Shown here piece after piece: positions 8,070-15,493 of a DNA stretch of 39,747 bases. A program made the position numbers and the translations under genes. The DNA comes from Amycolatopsis rhizosphaerae (GTDB taxonomy: Bacteria; Actinomycetota; Actinomycetes; Mycobacteriales; Pseudonocardiaceae): the NCBI RefSeq assembly GCF_007713715.1, contig NZ_VJWX01000010.1, positions 1 through 39,747 on the forward strand, in the 5' to 3' direction. Position 1 is the stretch's first letter, and each line of letters starts with the position of its first letter. The notes under the pieces were generated by a model. That model was not told where the DNA came from, made no database searches, and saw nothing but the letters and a program-made list of their open reading frames with translations.

Positions 8070-9857
8070 ATGCAGTTCCACAAGTACGACGTGGTGATCG
8101 TCGGCGCGGGCGGCGCGGGTATGCGCGCCGCCATCGAGGCAGGGCAGCAGGCCCGCACCGCGGTGCTCACCAAGCTCTACCCGACCCGCTCGCACACCGG
8201 CGCCGCCCAGGGCGGCATGTGTGCCGCGCTCGCCAACGTCGAAGAAGACAACTGGGAGTGGCACACCTTCGACACGGTCAAGGGCGGCGACTACCTGACC
8301 GACCAGGACGCGGCCGAGATCATGGCGAAGGAAGCCATCGACGCGGTGCTCGACCTGGAGAAGATGGGCCTGCCGTTCAACCGGACGCCCGAAGGCAAGA
8401 TCGACCAGCGGCGCTTCGGCGGCCACACGCGTGACCACGGCAAGGCCGCGGTGCGCCGGGCCTGCTACGCGGCCGACCGCACCGGTCACATGATCCTGCA
8501 GACGCTGTACCAGAACTGCGTCAAGCACGGCATCGAGTTCTTCAACGAGTTCTACGTACTCGACATCGCGATGACCGAGACCGAGGACGGCCCGGTCGCC
8601 TCCGGCGCGATCGCGTACGAACTGGCCACCGGCGAGATCCACATTTTCCAGGCGAAGTCGATCGTGTTCGCCACCGGTGGCTTCGGCAAGGTCTTCAAGA
8701 CCACCTCGAACGCGCACACCCTCACCGGCGACGGCATGGGCATCTACTACCGCAAGGGCCTGCCGCTGGAGGACATCGAGTTCTACCAGTTCCACCCGAC
8801 CGGTCTGGCCGGGCTGGGCATCCTGCTCACCGAGGGTGCCCGCGGTGAAGGCGCGATCCTGCGCAACGCGGACGGCGAGCGTTTCATGGAGCGCTACGCC
8901 CCCACCATCAAGGACCTCGCACCGCGCGACATCGTGGCCCGGTCGATGGTGCTCGAGGTGCTGGAAGGCCGGGGCGCGGGCCCGCACAAGGACTACGTGC
9001 TCCTCGACTGCACCCACCTCGGGGCCGAGGTGCTGGAGACCAAGCTGCCGGACATCACCGAATTCGCCCGCACCTACCTGGGTGTGGACCCGGTGAAGGA
9101 GCCGGTGCCGGTGTACCCGACCGCGCACTACGCCATGGGTGGCATCCCCACCAACGTGCACGGTGAGGCCCTGCAGAACAACGAGAAGATCATCCCCGGC
9201 CTGTACGCGGCCGGCGAGGTCGCCTGCGTCTCGGTGCACGGCGCGAACCGGCTGGGCACCAACTCGCTGCTGGACATCAACGTGTTCGGCCGCCGCGCGG
9301 GCATCGCCGCCGCCGAGTACGCCAAGGGCCACGACCACGTCGAGCTGCCGGACAACCCGGCGAAGCTGGTCCAGGGCATGGTCGACCACCTGCGCACCGC
9401 GCACGGTGGCGAGCGGGTCGCGGACATCCGCACCGAGCTGCAGCAGACCATGGACACCAACGCCGCGGTCTACCGCACCGAGGACACGCTGAAGACGGCG
9501 CTGACCGACATCCAGCGGCTCAAGGAGCGCTACGGCCGGATCTCGGTCCAGGACAAGGGCAAGCGGTACAACACCGACCTGCTCGAGGCGATCGAGCTGG
9601 GCTTCCTGCTCGACCTGGCCGAGGCGCTGGTCAACGCCGCGCTGGCCCGCAAGGAGTCCCGTGGCGGGCACGCCCGCGAGGACTACCCGAACCGGGACGA
9701 CGTCAACTTCATGCGGCACTCGATGTCGTACAAGATCCTGCCGGAAAAGGAAGACCCGGACGCGCCGCTGGGTCTCACCGGGTTCACGGCCGACATCCGG
9801 CTGGACTACAAGCCGGTGACCTTCACCCGGTACGAGCCGATGGAGCGGAAGTACTGA
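8070..9857 (+). CDS. sdhA: Succinate dehydrogenase flavoprotein subunit
   Basis: Catalytic subunit of complex II (595 aa), oxidising succinate to fumarate at the inner face of the membrane. The Rossmann motif VVIVGAGGAGMRAA lies at residues 8-21. SHTGAAQGG contains H42, the expected site of covalent FAD attachment. FYQFHPTGLAG and HGANRLGTNSLLD mark the active-site and FAD-binding parts of the fumarate reductase/SDH family. The start is ATG at 8070 with AAGGAA upstream. It overlaps sdhB by one base (TGATG), so the two soluble subunits are probably translated together. Confidence 0.96.
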   Translation: MQFHKYDVVIVGAGGAGMRAAIEAGQQARTAVLTKLYPTRSHTGAAQGGMCAALANVEEDNWEWHTFDTVKGGDYLTDQDAAEIMAKEAIDAVLDLEKMGLPFNRTPEGKIDQRRFGGHTRDHGKAAVRRACYAADRTGHMILQTLYQNCVKHGIEFFNEFYVLDIAMTETEDGPVASGAIAYELATGEIHIFQAKSIVFATGGFGKVFKTTSNAHTLTGDGMGIYYRKGLPLEDIEFYQFHPTGLAGLGILLTEGARGEGAILRNADGERFMERYAPTIKDLAPRDIVARSMVLEVLEGRGAGPHKDYVLLDCTHLGAEVLETKLPDITEFARTYLGVDPVKEPVPVYPTAHYAMGGIPTNVHGEALQNNEKIIPGLYAAGEVACVSVHGANRLGTNSLLDINVFGRRAGIAAAEYAKGHDHVELPDNPAKLVQGMVDHLRTAHGGERVADIRTELQQTMDTNAAVYRTEDTLKTALTDIQRLKERYGRISVQDKGKRYNTDLLEAIELGFLLDLAEALVNAALARKESRGGHAREDYPNRDDVNFMRHSMSYKILPEKEDPDAPLGLTGFTADIRLDYKPVTFTRYEPMERKY

Positions 9858-10636
9858 TGACCGCTGTTGCTGAGAACACGGCCCACGACACGTCGAAGGT
9901 TCCCGCGCCGGAAGGCTCGGTCACCATCACGATGAAGATCCTGCGGTTCAATCCGGAGCTCGACTCCGAACCGCACTGGGAGTCCTACGACGTGCCGGCG
10001 CTGCCGACCGACCGGGTGCTCAACGTGCTGATGAGCATCAAGAACTACGTGGACGGCACCCTGTCGTTCCGCCGTTCCTGCGCGCACGGCATTTGTGGTT
10101 CCGACGCCATGCAGATCAACGGGATCAACCGGCTGGCCTGCAAGGTGCTGGTGAAGGACCTGCTGGCGAAGGAAGGCAAGCAGACCGTCGTCACCGTCGC
10201 CCCGATCAAGGGCCTGCCGACGATGAAGGACCTCTATGTCGACATGGAGCCCTTCTTCGAGGCGTACCGCTCGGTGAAGCCGTACCTGATCGCCTACGGC
10301 AACGAGCCCACCCGGGAACGCATCCAGTCGCAGGCCGACCGGGAGCGCTTCGACGACACCACGAAGTGCATCCTCTGCGCCTGCTGCACCTCCTCGTGCC
10401 CGGTCTACTGGAACGACGGGTCGTACTTCGGCCCGGCCGCCATCGTGAACGCGCACCGGTTCATCTTCGACTCCCGTGACGAGGGCGCCGAAGAGCGGCT
10501 GGACATCCTGAACGACTCCGAGGGCGTGTGGCGCTGCCGCACCACCTTCAACTGCACCGACGCCTGCCCCCGCGGCATCCAGGTGACCAAGGCGATCCAG
10601 GAAGTCAAGCGCGCCCTGCTGTTCAAGCGCGTCTGA
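9857..10636 (+). CDS. sdhB: Succinate dehydrogenase iron-sulfur subunit
   Basis: Electron-transfer subunit (259 aa) linking FAD to the quinone site. The [2Fe-2S] ligands are C75, C80, D83 and C95; the Asp at the third position is the same variant as in E. coli SdhB. The C-terminal domain holds CILCACCTSSCP (C171, C174, C177, C181) and CRTTFNCTDACP (C227, C233, C237). This gives one [4Fe-4S] and one [3Fe-4S] cluster by the standard assignment. The N-terminus is about 20 residues longer than in many homologues. It is the last gene of the operon, followed by a clear terminator. Confidence 0.96.
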   Translation: MTAVAENTAHDTSKVPAPEGSVTITMKILRFNPELDSEPHWESYDVPALPTDRVLNVLMSIKNYVDGTLSFRRSCAHGICGSDAMQINGINRLACKVLVKDLLAKEGKQTVVTVAPIKGLPTMKDLYVDMEPFFEAYRSVKPYLIAYGNEPTRERIQSQADRERFDDTTKCILCACCTSSCPVYWNDGSYFGPAAIVNAHRFIFDSRDEGAEERLDILNDSEGVWRCRTTFNCTDACPRGIQVTKAIQEVKRALLFKRV

Positions 10637-10654
10637 CGGCCCGCACGCCACGAA

Positions 10655-10696
10655 CAACGGCGCCGCACCCTTCGCGAGAAGGCTGCGGCGCCGTTG
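10655..10696 (+). terminator. Rho-independent terminator of sdhCDAB
   Basis: A 13-bp stem (caacggcgccgca, 10655-10667, with 10684-10696) encloses a second 5-bp stem ccttc/gaagg capped by a GCGA tetraloop at 10674-10677. A T-rich stretch (atttgttgg) follows. It sits 18 bp after the sdhB stop. Confidence 0.88.
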
Positions 10697-10733
10697 ATTT
10701 GTTGGTCGGTTCGGAACTAGCTGCGCGCTTCGC

Positions 10734-11318
10734 TCACGATTTCGGCAGCCTCGGCTCGACATAGTCGGAGACCTTGCTGACCACTGCGCATGCACCGTCG
10801 GTGCTGGCACCCGCACCCATGACCACGTCGATGATATCCACACGTCCGGAGCCAACCGCGATACTTGCCAGACAAGAGCCTGGACCTCCGGCATTTTTCA
10901 CGACCGCGGCTTCACGACCAGCAGTCGTGGTGATTTTCGACAACTGTGCGCCCGACTCGACAACAATATCGCTCAGACGCTGCACAGGGCGCACGGTAAC
11001 TCCGAACGTATGTGATGCCGAGCCGTTCGTCGCCGGCGTGGTCCAACTGCAGGCACTTGTTCCAGCGCCCCCCTGTTGGCCAAGGTCCTGATGCCTCGCC
11101 GTTCCGGCCATTACCTGCTTTGCCTCGGAGTCGGCCAACAGGGTGCAAGCATTGATGCCCGTCAGTCCGCTTGAGGCAGAGTTCGTAGAGGAAGTCGCCG
11201 AACTTGGGATGGTTGGGCGACTGCTGCTCGGTAACGCCTGTCCGGTTTGGGTGCTCGTGCAGGCTGTCATCACCACGGAAGCGGCAGCGATGATGACGGT
11301 GAGGGCTACTGGGCGCAC
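10734..11318 (-). CDS. DUF3558-like lipoprotein
   Basis: Secreted, lipid-anchored protein of 194 aa with no known activity. The signal peptide ends in VVMTAC (lipobox, Cys20). A Ser/Thr/Pro-rich linker to about residue 52 is followed by the start of the folded part, LTGINACTLLADSEAKQV. This is typical of the DUF3558 family, which is abundant in Amycolatopsis and relatives. Four cysteines in the mature domain (in INACTLL, SACSW, GSCLA and GACAVV) could form two disulfides. The start is GTG at 11318 with GGAGG six bases upstream. It lies 25 bp after the small helical protein gene, so both are probably co-transcribed. The assignment to DUF3558 is by pattern, not by search. Confidence 0.75.
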   Translation of the reverse strand: MRPVALTVIIAAASVVMTACTSTQTGQALPSSSRPTIPSSATSSTNSASSGLTGINACTLLADSEAKQVMAGTARHQDLGQQGGAGTSACSWTTPATNGSASHTFGVTVRPVQRLSDIVVESGAQLSKITTTAGREAAVVKNAGGPGSCLASIAVGSGRVDIIDVVMGAGASTDGACAVVSKVSDYVEPRLPKS

Positions 11319-11343
11319 CCGGATCCTCCGTGTCGACAGCTGA

Positions 11344-11805
11344 CTAGGACTTCAGGAATCGCACGTTACCGTGCTCGTTGTCCTCGTAGTTCCTCTTGGC
11401 TTGGTTGAGGGCTTCCCTGGTGAGGTCGAGAACCTCGCCGAACTGTACAAGGACCATCTCAGCGGACTGAGAATGGCCGGTGGCACCCTGTTGTACGTGC
11501 GTAGATACTTGCTGCGCGTACGGTCCGGTGCCAAGCATTGGCGCCTGAGTCAGGTTGACCAAGTTGAGCCTGAGCTGCGCCAACTCCGTATACGCGGTGT
11601 TGATCGCGGCCATGAGGGCGTCGAAGCCGTTCTCGGTGATACGGAGTTGGCCGGACGAGGCCGCGTTCTTGAGACCCTGGGCAGACTGTTTCGCCTGTTC
11701 AAGTGCTTGTTCGCTGACACCCGTTTGCACGGCGGCGACGATGTCCGCGATGAAGCCGGTCGAGCCGAGTTGGCCTCCGCCATCGGCGGGGATGTTGACT
11801 CCCAT
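11344..11805 (-). CDS. Small helical protein, possible type VII secretion substrate (PE-like partner)
   Basis: Protein of 153 aa with no signal peptide, rich in Ala and Gln and apparently almost all helical: helices near residues 16-50, 57-88 and 113-140. The tail has Y140-E144 (NYEDNE), which fits the YxxxD/E general secretion signal that follows a helical hairpin in type VII substrates. The start is ATG at 11805 with GGGAGGGAG upstream. It is divergent from the WxG-bearing large protein at 11998 and upstream of a lipoprotein. I infer that the small protein (with YxxxE) and the large protein (with WxG) could form a PE/PPE-like heterodimer. No family name is certain. Confidence 0.6.
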   Translation of the reverse strand: MGVNIPADGGGQLGSTGFIADIVAAVQTGVSEQALEQAKQSAQGLKNAASSGQLRITENGFDALMAAINTAYTELAQLRLNLVNLTQAPMLGTGPYAQQVSTHVQQGATGHSQSAEMVLVQFGEVLDLTREALNQAKRNYEDNEHGNVRFLKS

Positions 11806-11997
11806 GGTGCTCCCTCCCGAGGTCGTGTCCGGTTCGAAGGTAGCAGCGGCGGGACGGCGGCTGGACGTGGTTTGCCGTGTTTGGCGACCGGCCGGAGGGG
11901 TGTTATCCGTCGAGAACGGTCACCCGGCCGCTTGACGGTCGCTACGATGGGGGGGGCGTAGAGAGCGCTTCCAGAATCGGGTAGGGGGACGACGAGG
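11806..11997. promoter_or_regulatory. Divergent promoter region with a G8 tract
   Basis: This 192-bp gap separates two divergent genes. On the plus strand TACGAT (11943-11948) fits a -10 box and is followed at once by eight G residues (11949-11956), where transcription would start. AGGGGGAC about eight bases before ATG 11998 is the ribosome site. I do not see a good -35. Length variation or slippage in the G tract could change expression of the large secreted protein. Confidence 0.4.
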
Positions 11998-13584
11998 ATG
12001 ACTTCTCCGTGGTCGACTGCTCCGCAGCCGCCGAAGACCTATGGTGACGGGCACAAGACGGCGCAGGACATCGCGGCGATGCCGGATGCCGAGCGGGAGC
12101 GCTATGTCACGGAGTCCATGTCTCCCGAGGACCGGGCCAGCTACCTGCAGGACGCCGCGCAGGCGAAGACGGCGTCCGACCCGGGTTTGCTGCCCATTCT
12201 CGACCAGCTCATCGCGAGGGTCGAAGCGCAGGCTCAGGCCAACAAGTACAACCAGCAGACCATCGCGGAGACGACCACCGGGCAGACCCAGTACGTGGAA
12301 GGTCTGCCCGCGTCGAACATCAACTACAAGGCCGTCGACCACGCCGAGTTGCAGGGCTACGTCACCAACGGCCTGGACGCGGGTCAGGTCGGCACGACGT
12401 CGAACGGCTACCACGAGTTGGCGTCGTCGTTCGACCGGATCGCGACCGCGTTCAACGACGCGGTGAACAAGTCGCAGACCGAGTGGGAGGGTGACGCGGC
12501 CGACGCCGCACGCGGATACTTCACCAGCACCCACCAGTGGGCGGACGCGAATGCGCAGAATGCGCGGTTGGCGTCGGAGGTGACGTATCAGCAGTCGGCG
12601 GCGGCGCAGACGGCGAAGACGAGTATGCCCGCTCCGGTGCCGTTTTCGTGGTCGGATGAGATGAAGAGCTGGGCGACGTCGAATCCGTTGGATTTGGCGG
12701 ACAACATCCAGAAGTCGATGGACAAGCAGCAGCAGAGCCAGCAGGCCCATGACCAGGCCGCGCAGGTCATGACCAGCTACGACCAGCAGCTCTACAGTGC
12801 CGCCTCCAAACAGCCCGTGTTCGCCCAGCCGCCCGCCTTCACCCCACCCACCGGCGGCGCCGTCGGCAGCGTGGTCGGCGGCGCTATCGGCGCGACCGCG
12901 GCCTCCGGCTACACCGGACCCACCGGCGGCACCATCCCCGGCGGCGGCGGGGGCGGCTACAACGGTGGTCCTTCCGGCGGCCCTGGTGGTGGTAACGGGG
13001 GCGGGTCCCCGATCGGGAACCTGCCCGGCTACCCCACACCCCCACTGACCGGTGGGGCCCGCACCGGCGGCGGTGGCGGCGGCTCTTCGCGGCCGGGTGG
13101 TACCTCCGCGCAGGGCTATCAGGCGCCCACCACGGCCAACACCCCCACCGGGGCGAACTCCAACTCCAACAGCCTGCCCGGGCTGGGTGGCATGCCCATC
13201 GGCCCCATGGGCGGCGGGTTCGGACCCGGTGCCGACAGTGAGGGCTACAGCAGCAAGATCGGCCGCGGCAGCGGTGGTGGCGGGTTCGGACCCGGCAGCG
13301 GTAGCGGCAGCGCGGCGGGCAGCGGGTCCGCGGCGGGCGCCGGGGCGCAAAGCGGTGCCCGCGCCGGAGGCGCCGGAGCAGCCGAAACCGCCGCCGGCGG
13401 CAGCGCCAGCGGCCGTAGCGCCACCAGCGCCTCCCGTGGGGGCATGGGCGGCATGGGCCACGGCGCCAAAGGCGAAGGCGCCGAAGACGAAGAACACACC
13501 CGCCCCTCCTGGCTCGTCGAAGCCGACCCCGACGACATCTTCGGCACCAACGAACGCACCGCACCCCCCGTCATCGGCGCATAA
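11998..13584 (+). CDS. PPE/WxG-like protein with long Gly/Ser/Pro-rich tail
   Basis: Protein of 528 aa. Residues 1-270 are helical, hydrophilic and without a signal peptide. The motif W163-E-G165 (TEWEGDAADAARGYF) sits between helices, as in WXG100 and PPE proteins. From about 280 to 490 the chain is very rich in Gly, Pro, Ser and Ala (for example GGGGGSSRPGG and GSGSGSAAGSGSAAG). The C-terminus changes to a short acidic segment, RPSWLVEADPDDIFG, which looks like a fixed tail motif. ATG 11998 was chosen for its ribosome site. The genes across the divergent promoter encode a YxxxE-bearing small protein and a lipoprotein. A type VII substrate or cell-surface role is inferred. No EspG-like chaperone gene is next to it. 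Confidence 0.65.
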   Translation: MTSPWSTAPQPPKTYGDGHKTAQDIAAMPDAERERYVTESMSPEDRASYLQDAAQAKTASDPGLLPILDQLIARVEAQAQANKYNQQTIAETTTGQTQYVEGLPASNINYKAVDHAELQGYVTNGLDAGQVGTTSNGYHELASSFDRIATAFNDAVNKSQTEWEGDAADAARGYFTSTHQWADANAQNARLASEVTYQQSAAAQTAKTSMPAPVPFSWSDEMKSWATSNPLDLADNIQKSMDKQQQSQQAHDQAAQVMTSYDQQLYSAASKQPVFAQPPAFTPPTGGAVGSVVGGAIGATAASGYTGPTGGTIPGGGGGGYNGGPSGGPGGGNGGGSPIGNLPGYPTPPLTGGARTGGGGGGSSRPGGTSAQGYQAPTTANTPTGANSNSNSLPGLGGMPIGPMGGGFGPGADSEGYSSKIGRGSGGGGFGPGSGSGSAAGSGSAAGAGAQSGARAGGAGAAETAAGGSASGRSATSASRGGMGGMGHGAKGEGAEDEEHTRPSWLVEADPDDIFGTNERTAPPVIGA

Positions 13585-13639
13585 CCACCGGCCGAACCAC
13601 GTCCGAAGGCCCCGGCAGGGGGTGTGAAAGACTCTGGGC

Positions 13640-14203
13640 GTGGTGAAACCGGCGTTGGATGAAGCAGCGAAGATCGAACTGGCCAGGCTCGTCACGGAGC
13701 TGTCCGTGGTTCACGGCAAGGTCACGCTCTCTTCCGGCAAGGAAGCCGACTACTACATCGACCTGCGGCGCGCGACCCTCCATCACGCGGCGGCCCCGCT
13801 GATCGGCAAGCTGCTGCGGCAACTCACCGCCGACTGGGACTACGTCGCCGTCGGCGGACTGACCCTCGGCGCCGACCCGGTCGCCACCGCGATGCTGCAT
13901 TCGGCGGCGGCCGACGGGATGGTGCTCGACGCGTTCGTGGTCCGCAAGAGCGCGAAACAGCACGGCCTGCAGCGGCGGATCGAGGGCATGGAAGTCGCCG
14001 GGCAGCGGGTACTGGCCGTGGAGGACACCTCCACCACCGGTGGCAGCGTGCTCACCGCCGTCGAGGCGCTGAAGGAAGCGGGCGCCACCATCGTCGGCGT
14101 CGCCACCGTCGTGGACCGGAACACCGGGGCGCGCGAAGCGATCGAGGAAGCCGGTCTGTCGTACCGGTACCTGCTGGACCTCGACGATCTCGGCCTGGCC
14201 TGA
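13640..14203 (+). CDS. pyrE: Orotate phosphoribosyltransferase
   Basis: Makes orotidine 5'-phosphate from orotate and PRPP in pyrimidine synthesis. The product is 187 aa. The PRPP loop VLAVEDTSTTGGS is at residues 125-137. KVTLSSGKEADYYIDLRR (about 27-44) is the orotate-binding start of the family, and VVRKSAKQHG (about 100-109) is the flexible catalytic loop. GTG at 13640 is followed directly by a second GTG, so the start is uncertain by one codon. It stands alone, away from other pyr genes, as is common in actinomycetes. An imperfect terminator follows. Confidence 0.93.
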   Translation: MVKPALDEAAKIELARLVTELSVVHGKVTLSSGKEADYYIDLRRATLHHAAAPLIGKLLRQLTADWDYVAVGGLTLGADPVATAMLHSAAADGMVLDAFVVRKSAKQHGLQRRIEGMEVAGQRVLAVEDTSTTGGSVLTAVEALKEAGATIVGVATVVDRNTGAREAIEEAGLSYRYLLDLDDLGLA

Positions 14204-14210
14204 CCCGGAC

Positions 14211-14235
14211 GGTCCGGGCGGCCAACGCCCGGACC
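14211..14235 (+). terminator. Hairpin after pyrE
   Basis: A perfect 10-bp stem, ggtccgggcg (14211-14220) with 14226-14235, has a 5-nt loop gccaa. It starts 8 bp after the pyrE stop. No T-run follows, so termination may be factor-assisted. Confidence 0.6.
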
Positions 14236-14419
14236 ACCCCTCGTCGGGTAAAGCCCGGAGCAGACCCAGCGCCCGGTGATCAAGCGGCGCCGTCCGGACC
14301 CGATCGCTCCGCAGTGATCAACAACACCCTACCGTTATCTCCCCGCGTCCATTTGTCGACGTTTCTCAGCAAACGCGGAGTACCGTCGAAGATACGGGGA
14401 CTGCGGAAGGGGGCGGTAC

Positions 14420-14815
14420 GTGGTGTCCACCGCAAGGATTCTGGCCGATCTGACCGTCGGCATCCATATCCTGGCGCTGCTCTACATCGGCTTGGGCGGA
14501 TTCCTCGCCTGGCGCTGGTTCAAGACTATATTCGTCCACGTTTTCTTCGCGCTCTGGGGGGTCGCGGTCAACGTCTTCCCGCTGCCGTGCCCGCTCACGG
14601 CCCTGGAGGACTACTTCCGCAGCCTGCAGGGACTCGGCCCGCTGCCGGGCGGGTTCAACGCCTACTACCTCTACGGCACGGTCATCCCGCGCGCGTTGCT
14701 CCCGGTGGTGGGAGTGACGGCGATCGGGGTCGTGCTGATCTCCTACGTCGGCGCGTACCACCGGTGGCGCAGCCGCGACCACCACGCACCGGCTCACCGC
14801 GTGCGCCAGGCCTGA
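14420..14815 (+). CDS. DUF2784-like membrane protein
   Basis: Integral membrane protein of 131 aa with about four hydrophobic helices: near residues 8-30, 36-52, a re-entrant or short one near 78-90, and 92-112. The conserved-looking loop FPLPCPLTALEDYFR (about 53-67) and the YYLYGTVIPR segment are typical of the DUF2784 family. The tail is basic and His/Arg-rich, so it is probably cytoplasmic. GTG at 14420 is followed by a second GTG; AAGGGGGCGG lies just upstream. Function is unknown. The next gene starts 15 bp later, suggesting co-transcription. Confidence 0.72.
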   Translation: MVSTARILADLTVGIHILALLYIGLGGFLAWRWFKTIFVHVFFALWGVAVNVFPLPCPLTALEDYFRSLQGLGPLPGGFNAYYLYGTVIPRALLPVVGVTAIGVVLISYVGAYHRWRSRDHHAPAHRVRQA

Positions 14816-14829
14816 GCGAAAATCAGCGG

Positions 14830-15483
14830 GTGAACCTGGACGAGGCCGGACCGACCGAATGGACCGCACGCGCGGAAGTGGGCGTCGGGCCGTGGCGCGG
14901 GGAATGGCCGTCCGACGAACGCTACGACCCGGAACTGCTGGCCGAAGGCGACCGCCGCAACGTGGTGGACGCCTACCGGTACTGGCGGCGTGAAGCCATT
15001 GTCGCCGACGTGGACCGTCGGCGGCACCCGTTCCACGTGGCCATCGAGAACTTCCAGCACGACCACAACATCGGCACCGTGGTCCGCACCGCGAACGCCT
15101 TCGCGGCGGCCGCGGTGCACATCGTGGGCCGCCGCCGCTGGAACCGGCGCGGTGCCATGGTCACCGACCGGTACCAGCACCTGGAGCACCATCCGGACGT
15201 CCCGTCCCTCGCCGAGTACGCGACCGCGCACGGGCTGGTGATCGTGGCCGTCGACAACACCCCGGGCTCCCGTCCGGTCGAGACCGTCCGGCTGCCCCGC
15301 GAATGCGTGCTCCTGTTCGGCCAGGAGGGGCCAGGGCTGTCCACCGAGGCGCAGGATTCGGCATCGCTCGTGGTCTCCATCGCGCAGTTCGGCACCACCC
15401 GGTCCATCAACGCCGGGGTCGCCGCGGGCATCGTCATGCACACCTGGATCCGTCAGCACGCGGACCTCTCCCAGGCCTGGTGA
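14830..15483 (+). CDS. TrmH-family (SpoU) RNA 2'-O-methyltransferase
   Basis: SAM-dependent SPOUT-class methyltransferase of 217 aa that probably 2'-O-methylates a tRNA or rRNA ribose. The three SpoU motifs are present: NIGTVVRTANAFAAAAVH (motif 1, near residues 80-97), VLLFGQEGPGLS (motif 2, near 159-170) and SIAQFGTTRSINAGVAAGI (motif 3, near 181-199). A 65-residue N-terminal extension (WTARAEVGVGPWRGEWP...) precedes the knot domain. The start is GTG at 14830; the ribosome site is weak. It converges on the molybdopterin enzyme gene with only 10 bp between stops. The exact RNA target cannot be told. Confidence 0.87.
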   Translation: MNLDEAGPTEWTARAEVGVGPWRGEWPSDERYDPELLAEGDRRNVVDAYRYWRREAIVADVDRRRHPFHVAIENFQHDHNIGTVVRTANAFAAAAVHIVGRRRWNRRGAMVTDRYQHLEHHPDVPSLAEYATAHGLVIVAVDNTPGSRPVETVRLPRECVLLFGQEGPGLSTEAQDSASLVVSIAQFGTTRSINAGVAAGIVMHTWIRQHADLSQAW

Positions 15484-15493
15484 CCGGCCCGGG

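Noticed and set aside
12840-13480. Possible tandem repeat or CRISPR-like array
   Set aside because: The repetition comes from Gly/Ser/Pro codons of one open gene; there are no regular repeat and spacer units.
11920-13695. Long minus-strand open frame opposite the Gly-rich secreted protein
   Set aside because: Low-complexity mirror of the WxG/Gly-rich gene, spanning into pyrE; no start context or domain.
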